In this document: piece by piece, positions 51,950-63,434 of the stretch
Position numbering within the stretch: position 1 is the first letter of the stretch
Layout of the letters: each line of letters starts with the position of its first letter
DNA from: Pyropia yezoensis
Taxonomy: Eukaryota; Rhodophyta; Bangiophyceae; Bangiales; Bangiaceae
Direction: 5' to 3'
DNA: 64,000 nt
NCBI GenBank assembly: GCA_009829735.1
Contig: CM020618.1
Coordinates: 10,321,119 to 10,385,118, forward strand
Notes under the pieces: model-generated
Seen by the model: only the letters and a program-made list of their open reading frames with translations
What the model was told of the DNA's origin: nothing
The model's database searches: none
Translations under genes and position numbers: made by a program

Positions 51950-53200
51950 CGGCGGCTGTCGCAACGACGACGGCGACCGCAGCGGCGGTGGCCACGTGCG
52001 CGTACGCTCCGCCGGCTCCCCCTCCCCGACGGCACACGCGCGGCGGGCAAGCGTGCCGGCGCGGCGCGCGCGTGCCGGCGCCGACGGCGACGGCGGCGGC
52101 GACAGCGGCGGCAACGGCGGCCGCAGTGCGGCTCGCCCACACCCCCACCCCCGTGCCCGCGCGCTCCCGTCCCGGACCGAGATGGGGGGTGTGTGGCGCA
52201 CGCGGCGGCGGGGCGCACAGGAAACCCTCCGCCGCTGCGCACACACAGAGGAGGGAGACAGGGAGCGCAGAGGGAGAAACACGAGCAGGGAGAGAAAAAA
52301 AAGAAAAAGGGCCACTCTCCTGCTTCCCCCCCCCCCCACCAACGCCAAAGCGGAGGCGCCTCCCCAAAGACGGGTGGGGGAGGGAGGGCCGACGCAGGCT
52401 CCGCCGCCGCGGCTCGGGCACAGACACAGCTGGACGGCGACGGCGGGGGCGGCGGCGGGGGCCGGCCAGCCCAGGCCGGCGGGGGCGACCGCGTTGCTCC
52501 GCGGCCGCACGCGCCAGCCGCCCACCCAACCACAGGTCCCGTTTTTACTGGCCGCCGAGGAGTGGCCACGCCACCCACCCGACGCCCCTCCACCTCGTTG
52601 CCCGCCTGGCAGGGGAGGGGGCAGTGGGGGCAGCCTGCGAGACCATCGGACCCCCCCCCCCGCCTCCCCCCCCGCCCCCCGGGGGCCCCCCGCTGGGGCC
52701 GGGTCGGGGGGGTGGGGCGTGCGCGTCGGTGTCGCGAAGTGGGGACTCGCCTCAGGGCCTCGGGGGGGGGGGGTGGGGGGTGCGGCGGCAGCGGCAGCCG
52801 GATCGGCGGCGGCACCCACAACCGGCCCGCCTCTGCGCCGGCGCGTGGCCACACAAGCAACACCCCCCCCCCTCCCAGCCGTCGGGGGCCTCGTGGGGAT
52901 GGCGTTCCAGCTGAGGAGCGACGTTTTTTTGACACTGGCGGGGGCGGTCAACCGTATCATACATATCTCGCTGCCGTGGCCGTCCGGCCAGCCTACCCCC
53001 CCAGCGGAACCCACCCAAGGGGGAGGGGGGGGAGGAACGGGCACAGGGGGATTGGAAGCCACCCCCCTCCAGTCACAAGACAACGCTTGTGTGGTCATGA
53101 GCCGGCGAAGCCACCAATCTCCAGATACATCCCTCCTCTCGAGGGTGCACTGGGGTTCTTGACGGGGAGGGGCAATAGCCTCCTTGCAGAGTGTTTTGAA
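51604..53200. other. GC-rich low-complexity region with a GGC microsatellite
   Basis: Both strands have long open frames made of Ala, Gly, Arg and Pro, which follow from composition. A (GGC)n tract lies at about 51869-51957. No family resemblance was seen. It may hold the promoter and leader of the minus-strand MYB gene. Confidence 0.5.
51869..51957 (+). repeat. (GGC)n microsatellite with minor interruptions
   Basis: Near-continuous GGC/GGT triplets over about 89 bp. Confidence 0.9.
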
Positions 53201-55833
53201 ATAAAATGATTACGTTTTGTGGTGCGTTCACAATCAAAAGTCTTCATTATATGCCCGCACATTATTACTCTTCGTTAGTCATTCAATATCATTCAAAGTA
53301 AGTATGCATTGTAAGTCGTACACAGGACTTGCTGCCCGTGTCCTTGACTGCACTCTCGGGCGCCTCCGCGTGCTGAGTTGCATGCACCTGTGTGTTTTAC
53401 TGGCAAGCGTCTCCCCGTGCCAGGGGAGACTGTCGATTGGGAGCGCCGGCGGGGCACGGTATTGGGCGACGCGCCGCGCTGCCCTGCCCAATGGGTCGTC
53501 GGTGGCGGTGGCGGCCATGTCGGCGGGGGCGGTGGAGCAGAGCGTGGCCAGCGGCAGGGACGGAACGGCCTCAAAACCGGGGGGGTCCATGGCTGCTGCG
53601 CCGGTAGTTTGGGGTGGGGAGTGGGAAAATAAGGCGGGAAGGGGGGGGGGGGGGGCGTGCTCACAAGACCCCACGCTGAACGTACCACAATTTCTCCTAG
53701 TTGCGTGTTGCTTGAGGTGGCGACGCATGATGGACGCTCGCACAGTTCTGGAGGTCGCCACTGATTCTCGAACTTTCGACGCGTTGCGGAGCAGCAACTG
53801 GAATGGCTCTTCGTAGGGCTGCGGCTGGAGAGGGGTTTACCGCGAGAGCGAAGTGAGGCTGAGGAGCTTGAACGTTCTCGGAGCTCACTCACATCTGCCC
53901 GAGCCAGCATCGGCTCGGGGCGGCAGGACGAGTGACACAAGGCTGAACTTCAACTTACTCCGGGCAGTCTGAGCCTTCTATCACCTCTGCAACCATCACG
54001 ACAAGCAAGAGCAGCTGAGCGCTGCGAGAGAAGGGACCGTTTCCCCCTCTCCCCACCTGCTCGGATCGTCACAGCCCATCTACCGCGTCCAGCCCACCGA
54101 CAAGACTTGACGCCGGCCGCTGCCGCGACCCGGAGGCGGCCACCAAGCACCGCTGGCATCTCAGGCGGCAGCGGTAGCGCCCGCCTGAAGAGCGCGCTCA
54201 CGTAGCCGGTGGCTCTTGCGGCCGGCTCCATGACCGCCTGCGCACCGCGGCTGACCGTCGACTGGTCGGTGGTTCTGCAGATCATGATCGGAGTGTTGAA
54301 GCCTAGCGAGTGCAACGGACTAAGTACAGCTCAGTCCCATGCCTGTTTCAGGACAAGTGGCCTAAGTATAGGCGATCAAAGAACGCTGGGAACTTTCCTT
54401 CCCTTTCAAAAATGAAATATTTGAATGATACGTCAAGGGCAAAACTCAAGTCAATTCATTGAACCTCGCACGAACCCTGGAAAGAGGCCGCTGCCGCCGC
54501 CTCCCAACCCCCACACCGTGGCAACCGGCGGGTACATACTGGCCGCACGTGCGTGTGCTGACGCTTGAGATTTGCATCTATGGCGATGTTCGGAAGAATG
54601 ATGAGACCTGAGAAAAGCTCACAGCAGGTCACAGCAGAAGTCCCGCAATTGTCAGCGCTGTAAATTTCACGCGCGCGTTTTTATTGGCTACTCAGATGAT
54701 GTTGCCACAGACGGCTGCAACGAATCGGTCTGAGGTGCAAAGAGAGGCGGATCGACGCACAAAGTGAAGGACGTCTGACAAGGCGCTGGCCACGTGGGCC
54801 AGAAACCCGGATCTGCACCCTCCGTCCAGTTCGTTCGGATCTGTTGTGAACTGCCCAGACCTGCTGTGACATGCTCACAGCAAAAACCCAGAACAATGGA
54901 GGCGATCACGCTTCTCTGATTGGTCCCTGAGCTCGGACCGGGATCCTCTTCTGCTCCGGGCAGCTGCCCGGATTGCTGTGAAGGGCTCACAGCAGCCACA
55001 GCAGCAGTATTGCAATGATGAAGTCCTTCCCACGTGGGCACAGCAGCACAGCACAGATCGAGTGACGTGGCAAAGGTGCCCTCCGCCCTTCTTTCCACTT
55101 CATCTCCCCTGCTTGGTCTCTGCCTTCCCGCACTGACGTCTTCCTTGCGACCGCCCCCCGCATGTGCACAGAGCAGATGAGAAAGGACAGGCCGGGTCTG
55201 TCGCCAGGCTACCGCTAACCGCCCCCTCTCCGGGAACTTATGTCGCCAGCCCAGCGCGGGCTGGACGCCTCTCCACGCTCGCGGGATGGAGAGACAACCC
55301 CCACTTGGCACGATCGCTGCCGGCTGCCCTGGCTGCGATTAATGGTCCAACGGGCCGTACGAAAGAGGACAGCTTGTCGCCAGAGGTGCAACCAGTTCTG
55401 GAGCTCTAAAACATGACAAAACGCCTCTCTTGATGTCTCCACGGACTGCTACTGATACGGCTGCTGTTGCTGCGAGGGTTCTAAGCAAATAAACACCAGT
55501 CTGGCCCCAGCCCCCTGTGCGACAGGCGGTGGAGCCCTTACGGCTCTGTTTTGCTCTTTCACGGCAGCCCTGCACAGGCCCGCAACCGTGAGGGCCGAAC
55601 CCTACAGTTCTGAATCCTACGTGCCGCACCGCGAGGCTGGTACCGGTTGGAGCGCCCCGCCCTTTCCCCAGGTCCCTGCCCGGCGTGCCGGGCAGGATCG
55701 CGAGTGAGGGACACCCAGTACCTCGCGGTACACAGCGCTCGGGCAGTCCCGTCCCGCCTTTGCCTCCGCTCGTGTCCCGGGAGGCGGCCGGCGGGATACG
55801 AGGCCAACCAAGGGGGGCGCCGCGAAGCGTTTT
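53201..55833. other. Intergenic region, no recognised gene
   Basis: Open frames at 53217-53816 (plus) and 53279-53797 (minus) overlap and match nothing I know. Copy 2 of the dispersed repeat lies at 54593-54636, and CTCACAGCA recurs at about 54871 and 54987. At 55834 the direct segmental repeat begins. Confidence 0.4.
54593..54636 (+). repeat. Dispersed 44-bp repeat, copy 2
   Basis: Matches 2520-2563 at all positions outside the six-base central spacer. Confidence 0.6.
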
Positions 55834-58640
55834 GGCGCTGCGACTGACGCAGCACTGCCGTTCAGGGGCACTCGGCCGCCGCCCCCCCCCGCCCCGGTAC
55901 TTTCGTGTTTTTGGAGCCTTTTGAGTGCTTTTTTGAAGTGTCTCAGGTGAAAGCACAACGAAGGCTCCGATCTTTTCAAAGCGCGATGCGCGTCAGCCCT
56001 CATTGTCAAAAAGAACGATCAGCGTCCCCAACGCTTTTCCCAACGCTGGTCTTGGGCACTCACAGAGAGCCAGGTCCCAGATTCTCCAAAGCGACCTGAC
56101 TTGGAGCAGAACGCCGGCGCCAAACGTTCGCCGGCCCTGGAAAAGTGGAGCACACTTTTCATGCCGCGGGGCGTAGTCTGCTACGTACCGACTGAGCTCG
56201 CCCGACAGCGTGCAGGCCTCAAAAAGCAAGGGAGAAAAGGGTGTACGCCCCACGCAATGAGGCCTTGGCTGCGCTACGTTGCAGGATGTTCCCCCTGGTT
56301 TTTTTGCGTCACCAAAACCCCCTCGCTCTCCAGCTCCCTGCTCCCGGTCACCGCCCGTACCCCCCCACCGCCGTCGGCATCCCGTCGCCTGCGGCCACTG
56401 CCACCCCACCGTCGTACGCGCCATCGTTGCCGCGCGCTTCCATCGCCCCGCCCCATCCTCCGCCGCGGCACCCGCCCCCGTCCCCGCGACTCTCGGCGGC
56501 AAGAAAGCGGCAGCGGCAGCAAGGTCGGCGACGCGGCGGCGACACGGCGGTGGTGCTGTTGTGGGGGGTGGCGGGGCTGTGTGGGGGGGGAGCTGCAGGA
56601 GAGGCTGCGAGGGGGGGGGGCTGTGGCGGGTGGTGGTGGGGGGGCTGCTGGCGGTGCGCGGCGGTGCGGTGGTCCTCTTCCCGCCTGGGAGCTGGTGCTC
56701 GTGGTGGTGGGGGGGGGCCGCCGCTTTTTTTTTTTGCCGCCGCCGCCACCCCCGCCGCCGCCGCAGCGACCACCACGCCGGTGGCGCGGTGGGGCGTGGC
56801 TGCCGGCCGTGGCGGTTGCGGGGGAGGGACAACCCCCGCGGTGGGGGCGGCAAGGCAGCGGCAGCAGAATCAAGATCGTCGTCGCGTCGGCGTCACGGCA
56901 GCGGTGCTGTTGTGGGGGGGGGCGGGGGTGTGGGGGGGGGTAATTGGGGGGATGCTGTGGGGGGGTGTGCTGTGCGGGGTGCCGGTGGGGGGGCCATTGG
57001 AGGTGTGCGACGGTGTGATGGTCCTCTTTCTGGCTGGGTGCCGGCGCTCGTGGTTGTTGGGGGGGGCGATGGCAGCTTTTTTTTGCCACGGCCGCCACCG
57101 CCGCCGCCGCCATCCCCACCGCCACGCCGGTCGCGCGGTGGGGCGTGGCTGCCGGCCGCGGAGGTCGTGGGGGGGTGACGACCCCCGCGGCGGCCGCGGC
57201 ACGGAGGCGGCAACGGCGGCAAGGCCGGCGTCGCCCAGTTACCCCTATCCGCCCACGCCAAGCCCATGGCGTCTGCCTGCCGCGTCGCCAGACGTCGCGT
57301 GCTACCTGCCAGTGTGTCTCCTGTGGTGCGCTTGACTGTCCTCCTGTCTCATAGCTGGTGTGAGCGCCGCGGCTGCCGACGTTTTTTGATTCTTTGTGTT
57401 TCCTTTCTTGATTCTTTGCATCAGCCCGTCGTTTTTCATGACCCCTCACTTTTCTACGTGCATTGTTTTGTGCTCTTTTCCTTGGCATTGTTTTTCTCTG
57501 TCCCATTGTTGAACATTGAAGGGCCTGTGAAGAACTTTCCAATGCCCGCGCCTGCCCCTGCGCCGCCCCCGTTCCCGCGCCTCTCGGCGGCAAGAAAGCG
57601 GCAGCGGCAGCAAGGTCGGCGACGCGGCGGCGACACGGCGGCGGTGCTGTTGTGGGGGGTGGCGGGGCTGTTGGGGGGGGGTGCTGCGGGAGAGGCTCCG
57701 GGGGGGGGGTGCTGTGGGGGGTGCTGGTGGTTGGGCTCCTGGCGGTGCGCGGCGGTGCGGTGGTCCTCTTCCCGCTGGGAGCTGGTGCTCGTGGTGGTGG
57801 GGGGGGGCCGCGGCCTCTTTTTGCTGCCGCCGCCGCCGCCACCCCCGCCGCCGCCGCAGCGACCACCACGCCGGTGGCGCGGTGGGGCTTGGCTGCCGGC
57901 CGTGGCGGTTGCGGGAGAGAGACGACCCCCGCGGTGGTGGCGGCAAGGAAGCGGCAGCAGTGGCAAGGTGGGCGTCGCGGCGGCGTCACGGTGGCAGTGC
58001 TGTTGTGGGGGGGGGCGCGGTCGTAGGGGGGGGTAATCGGGGGGATGCTGTGCGGGGGTGTGCTGCGCGGAGTGCCGGTGGGGGGGCCATTGGAGGTGTG
58101 CGACGGTGTGATGGTCCTCTTTCTGGCTGGGTGCCGGCGCTCGTGGTTGTTGGGGGGGGCGATGGCAGCTTTTTTTTGCCGCGGCCGCCACCGCCGCCGC
58201 CGCCATCCCCGCCGCCACGCCGGTCGCGCGGTGGGGCGTGGCTGCCGGCCGCGGAGGTCGTGGGGGGGTGACGACCCCCGCGGCGGCCGCGGCACGGAGG
58301 CGGCAGCGGCGGCAAGGCCGGCGTCGCCCAGTTACCCGTATCCGCCCACGCCAAGCCCATGGCGTCTGCCTGCCGCGTCGCCAGACGTCGCGTGCTACCT
58401 GCCAGTGTGTCTCCTGTGGTGCGCTTGACTGTCCTCCTGTCTCATAGCTGGTGTGAGCGCCGCGGCTGCCGACGTTTTTTGATTCTTTGTGTTTCCTTTC
58501 TTGATTCTTTGCATCAGCCCGTCGTTTTTCATGACCCCTCACTTTTCTACGTGCATTGTTTTGTGCTCTTTTCCTTGGCATTGTTTTTCTCTGTCCCATT
58601 GTTGAACATTGAAGGGCCTGTGAAGAACTTTCCAATGCCC
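55834..58640 (+). repeat. Direct segmental repeat, right copy, with an extra internal unit
   Basis: Corresponds to 3731-5903 up to about 58010. A further module of the CCTCTTTCTGGCTGGG type and a third copy of the non-modular spacer (seen at 5165-5460, 57266-57560 and 58359-58640) follow. The block thus carries one more unit of about 1.09 kb than the left side, as expected from unequal exchange in a tandem array. The last common bases are CCAATGCCCGCG. Confidence 0.75.
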
Positions 58641-59645
58641 GCGTCCGCTGCTGCGCTCCGCCCGCGTCGACCTCGCATGCTCATCGACACTTGCTTGTTG
58701 CGCCGACGCGGTCAACCACCCGGCGCAGTTGCAGGAAAGGAAAGAGCGCGTCGCCCAGCTGCACCGCACGCACGCGGGGGGAGCTTGTGCCGCACGTCAC
58801 AGAGGACCTTCCCCCTGATTGCCGATTGGCCAACTTTTGACGGAGGCGACGGAGCACGACCTGCATCGCCACTCTGCGATGGTCGGTACAGGGATCCAAA
58901 CCATCCAGTGGCGGCAGCGCCGCTTTTGAGTGGCGTGAGAACGCGGCGGGTCGGCAGCAGAAGCGGTACTGGATGGGAACTCGCCTCGTGACTTGTGAGT
59001 GTGTGTATCGGGGGACGGTTGTTTACTTGCTTTCGGTTGCACTGGTATAGGCGATTCATGGCGGGCGGGGTGTGACGGGTTCGATACTCCGCAGACGTAG
59101 CATTGGAGCTTAGTGTATGTACTGCAGGCCTGCATGCATGCCTTCGCGCTCCGTACCGTTGACGATCGGTATCCAGCTTTTATCGGCAGCTTGTGCTGGG
59201 GCGACCCACATTGGCAATCGTGCTGCGCGCCGTGCTGTACTCTGAAGCGCGCATGGGCACGGCCGCTTGTATATGCTGGAGGGAAGTGGAGAGCGCGAGA
59301 GACTGCCTCTAGAATTGTCTCGGACAGACTGCTGCATGACTAAGCGGTTGTGCGAAGGTGGGGTTCACCAGACAAGTGAGGGCAATAAGTGAACAGAGTA
59401 GGGCGCGGTGATGTGGCAGGGAAACGCACGGGGGAGAGGCCGGCGAGGTGTTGGCGAGCGGGGCAATGCGCAAGCGAGCGCGCGCGGACATAGGACGGTC
59501 CGAGGGCCATCGTGATGTGACGAAAGCGGCTGCAAAAGTTTGGAGGTGGCGAAATATCTGACATGAAAGGCAAAATGCCATAACCCGCGAGGGGAAAATC
59601 CATGAAAAGCACAAGACCCTCAAGAGCGCCCAGAGCGGCAACGAC
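58641..59645. other. Unique stretch between repeat block and right inverted arm, no recognised gene
   Basis: A plus frame at 58677-58991 and minus frames at 59309-59686 have no recognisable family. The left counterpart of this junction is hidden in the N gap, so part of this stretch may belong to the duplicated element. Confidence 0.4.
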
Positions 59646-61263
59646 GGAAGAACGACTCGCGGGCCTTCCTTTGACCAAAGGACCACTGGTCGGCGCTCGT
59701 CATGGCGGGGCGAAAAAGATCGACCAGCTCGTGGACGGTAGTACCCTCCCCCACAACGACCATCCCAGACAGCCGTTCATTGATCATTACCTTCTTGACC
59801 AGGTCCAAGTACGCCACGTCTGTCTTCGGCTGGTAGTCCTCCTCGAATACGGTGAACACACCAGCCCCATCCATGTCCACAACCCGCCCATACCTCGACA
59901 CAGGCAAGTCGGGCGCAGCACCTGCGGCTGCGGCACCATCCTCAACAATCCCAAGTGTATCAACAACACCATTGGCCCCCAGCCGCCCACCGTCACGGCT
60001 GCTCGGCCCGCGCAGCTGCATCGGCGAGGACCCCAGAACCATCGCACGCGTGGCTGATCGAGAGGCCGCCTGGGCAGATAAGCAGCGCTGGATCTGCCGC
60101 AGGGGGTCTCCCCCGGCGACCAGTGCACCGCGTCCACCCTCTGCATCGGCGTCTGGAGGGGGGGCAGGCAGGCCTCCAGACTGGTCGGCGGCCGCCAGTA
60201 GCTTTGCTGCAACGGGAGACTTCCCAGCAACGCGTCGCTGGTAAGCGGCGCGCAGGACCGCCATGTTGTCCTTGTGCGTCGTCGACGAGCTCTTTCCGCT
60301 TCTGCTGGCAATCTCCGCCAGGTTGTCCAGGTCAACAGACATGCATTCAACCTCTGAAAGCGCCTTTCGACGGGACGGCACGGCGGCAGCAGGCCCACCG
60401 CCCCTCCCCCCCTCCTCAACAGAGCTGCTGCTGCTGGTCCCCCCCGCCTCGTGCGCAGTGTGGAGGCGTGCCTTCGTGGCTGCGAGCTTGCGCGCAGCGG
60501 CAGCATGCGCAGCGTAACGCGTCTGGCTCGCCACGCGCGCCAGCTGGATGTACTCGGCGGTCAAGCTGGGCGCGTTGCACACCATGACTGCCGGCGTCAA
60601 ACGAAAAGCTCGCTTCCGCCGTACGACGTTGCGGTCTTTCACCACAGCCTGGAGGGCACGTGAATGACTCGCGTGAATAAAAAAAAAACAGGATGGGTTG
60701 TTGAAAGCTCACAAAACGTCGAGACGAAAGTCAGACTACGTGCCAACGAAAAAGGGAGTGGAAAGTACCATTGACACGCTCTGCATACGGCACCATGATG
60801 GGACGTGTGCCACATGGGGAGTTCGCCTCGTCCCCTCCCCCCCCCCCCCCCCCCTGGCTGATCCTGCCACCGCCCCCGCCGCAGCGTGCTCCCCCGCACC
60901 ACGTTTGAGGTACTGTACCACCAGCTCCCTTCTCTTCTGGAACCTCTCGCTCGTGCACGCCACTGCTTGCGCCAGGCGATAACGTACCGTCTCATAAATT
61001 GCCCCATAACGGATGGTCATCGGCTCGTGACCATCTTGAAGACAGAGGGCGCAGCGCAACTGCTTCTTGGACGAGTCGCTGCGTGGGCACGACTTAGAGT
61101 CACAGCCCGCAGGGCCCAAGAGAAGCGCATCTCCCGGCTGCAGGTTGCAGCGACACTCCACAGTCGCCATGTCGCAGTTGCGAGCGTCATGCTTGGGCGT
61201 TCCCTCCGCCGCCTGAAAACCGCAAAACCCGCACGTGGGATGGCCGCGCCGGCGTGCGGCCAT
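59620..61263 (-). CDS. Cys-rich putative zinc-finger protein, two exons, right copy, open
   Basis: Exon 1 is 61263-60988 and exon 2 is 60648 to 59620, separated by an intron with the GTACGT donor and CCAG acceptor seen in the left copy. Exon 1 carries C-x2-C-x10-H-x4-C and later Cys pairs. Exon 2 is open for about 342 codons. It contains an Ala/Arg-rich helix region, a Ser/Gly linker, KALSEVECMSVDLDNLAEIA, and the C-terminal block DMDGAGVFTVFEEDYQPKTD to VHELVDLFRPAM. This copy shows the intact reading that the left copy has lost. Exon 2 may be followed by further exons, since its last seven codons lie past the mirrored region. Its divergent pairing with the transposase suggests a helper for the same transposon. 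Confidence 0.6.
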
Positions 61264-62235
61264 CGGAGGGAGTCTCCAAGGGTCCCCACACAAGCAGGAA
61301 GTGCCGCCGAGCACGGAAGCGCGAAGGAGGTGAGAGGAAGCGCGGCGAGAGGCTCGCCAGACCTGAGGCGTCAGGCAGCGGACTCGTGGGGAAGCGACGG
61401 TGGGGTTGTGGGGGCGCGGCCCCAGGAGCGCGTTGTGGACAGTGGCACAAGGTGGGGACGGCGGGTGGGGACGCGCCGTGCGCGGCAAGCTGCGTTAGGG
61501 GCAGAGGGGGGGCCCCGTCGAGGCAGTGCGAGGCCCCCTGGGGTGTGGGGTGGCGCGGTGCAGCCTGACTGGGAAGGACGAGGATAATGTCAGGCAAAAC
61601 ATGGTCGATGCCCTTCAGGCCATCCCTGAACGTAGACGTTTTTTTTGCTTATGGCAACTCACCCTGAGGCACCGCCCCGCCGGAGAAGGGACCTCTGGAC
61701 CTTCCAGAAGGGCAGTGGACACAGAAGCAGCTCGACTGGGAAGGACATGCGTGGGAGCGCAAACTGATCTGATTGACCAATGGACGACCGGCACAGTGTT
61801 TTTGAAGTTTGACAGGGCTTCTCCCAGAGAAATCCCACAGCGCCAAAACGTAGGTCGATTCTTTGCTCGCATGCATGGTTGCCAGACTTCCCGGACCTGT
61901 CAGTCGGTGTTCTCGTCACTTTTCACTTTTTACAATCGCCCTTTCACTTCTCGTGGCGAGCGCCTGGCGGCAGCACGGGAAGCACTCACGCGGTTGCTGG
62001 GTGCTGCCTGACGCCCAGGCCAGGCCCTCTGTCTCAGCGCTCGCTTTTCCACTCTCGTGCGCGACACCCACTTGCCTGCCTTTCCCCTTACCTTTCCCGT
62101 TCCCAGCCGGCTAGGCAGCCGCACAGCCCCTTCACAAACCCTCATTCCACCACTGCGTCTACCCCTGGCTCCGCTCCGTGCCGACGAGCTCGCGTTGCCC
62201 TGCCGCGTCCAAGACGGCTTTTTTTCTCAGACGCT

Positions 62236-63345
62236 ATGACGTTTCCGGAGGACCGCCGCGTCCTGGTCCTCTCCTGGCTCATTGCCGGAGAAATGTCGCA
62301 GCCTGAAGCAGCGCGCCTGGGTGGTGTCGGCTCGGCTACCGTGTGGCGCTGGCTCGATGTCTACAAAAAGACGGGATCGTTCTGGCCTGACGACTCCCTG
62401 GGCCAGCGGCACTTTGACTGTGCCGTTTTCAACCCCAACTTTTTGCAGGCCGTGACGGCGCTGATCGTCGACTCTCCCGAGGCCTTCCTCGGAGAGATCT
62501 CAGTGACCTTGAGGCACCTGTCTGGGCTGCCTGGGTGGGAGGGGCTCCCTCACTCGCCGTCCACTGTGCTGCGCGTACTCTCTGCCGTGGGCTACACGCA
62601 CAAAAAGATCATCACGCACTTCCGAGAGCGCGACGTCCAGCGCCGCCGCGCGTTCGGCCGCGCCATCAGGCGCGTGCCCATCAAGTGCATCGTGAGCGCT
62701 GATGAGGTCCACAAGGACGGGTCTACCGACTACCGGCGGTACGGGTGGGCGCTTCGCGGGAGACGCGATGAGGCTCTCATTGCGGACCCTCGCCAAACCC
62801 CCCGCTTTTCTACCATGGCGGCTGTGTCTATTGACGGCGTGGTTGAGACGCTGACGTGCGCAGTGCCTCCGGCCTACTGCTCCCTGGACTGGGCCTTTTT
62901 TATCCACCGCCTGGCTCCCAGTATGGGCATGTGGAACCCAGACCTGCCGGCTAATCGATGGACCGAGCAGGAGCCGAGGTCGGTGCTGCTCATCGACAAT
63001 GCGGCTATCCACTCCGACGAGTGCGACGATCTTGCTCGAGAATACGGCATCCTCGTCCTGCGCCTGCCCCCCTACTCTCCCGACTTTGCGCCGGTTGAGG
63101 GGGTCTTCTCCAATTTGAAGGCGTGGCTCTCGGCGGAGTCGGCGGATGACCGGCTGGGCGGCGTGACCATGCCTGACGGTTCCTTGATGGGGAAAAATGT
63201 CCGGTTGATGATGGAGGTGGGCCTCGCGAGCATTTCCAGAGAGCAATGCGCGGGTCAGTTTGGTCGCGTGTATCGCGAATGGCTGCGACAGGATTTACAC
63301 GTTGACGGGTTGATGGGAGGGCCTGACGTTATCGCAGAGATGTGA
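62236..63345 (+). CDS. IS630/Tc1-like DDE transposase, right copy
   Basis: Identical in protein sequence to the left copy: 369 residues from ATG 62236, helix-turn-helix at residues 15-45, catalytic D156, D254 and E288. Both copies being open and identical indicates a very recent duplication, or one locus assembled twice. Confidence 0.88.
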   Translation: MTFPEDRRVLVLSWLIAGEMSQPEAARLGGVGSATVWRWLDVYKKTGSFWPDDSLGQRHFDCAVFNPNFLQAVTALIVDSPEAFLGEISVTLRHLSGLPGWEGLPHSPSTVLRVLSAVGYTHKKIITHFRERDVQRRRAFGRAIRRVPIKCIVSADEVHKDGSTDYRRYGWALRGRRDEALIADPRQTPRFSTMAAVSIDGVVETLTCAVPPAYCSLDWAFFIHRLAPSMGMWNPDLPANRWTEQEPRSVLLIDNAAIHSDECDDLAREYGILVLRLPPYSPDFAPVEGVFSNLKAWLSAESADDRLGGVTMPDGSLMGKNVRLMMEVGLASISREQCAGQFGRVYREWLRQDLHVDGLMGGPDVIAEM

Positions 63346-63434
63346 AATTGCATTCTTGATGAACACTCACTGGCGGCGCGCACGGATGGGAGTAACCCGG
63401 GGCCCATCATAGAAGGGACGATGGGAAAGCGCCC

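Noticed and set aside
51701-53209. Several 300-750-codon frames on both strands in the GGC-rich region
   Set aside because: They overlap each other fully, with composition-driven residues and no conserved motif.
53217-53816. 199-codon plus-strand frame and overlapping minus-strand frames
   Set aside because: No recognisable domain; the frames compete on opposite strands and I cannot choose between them.
56274-58295. 673-codon minus-strand frame in the right repeat block
   Set aside because: Same low-complexity cause; it differs in length from the left copy only through homopolymer changes.
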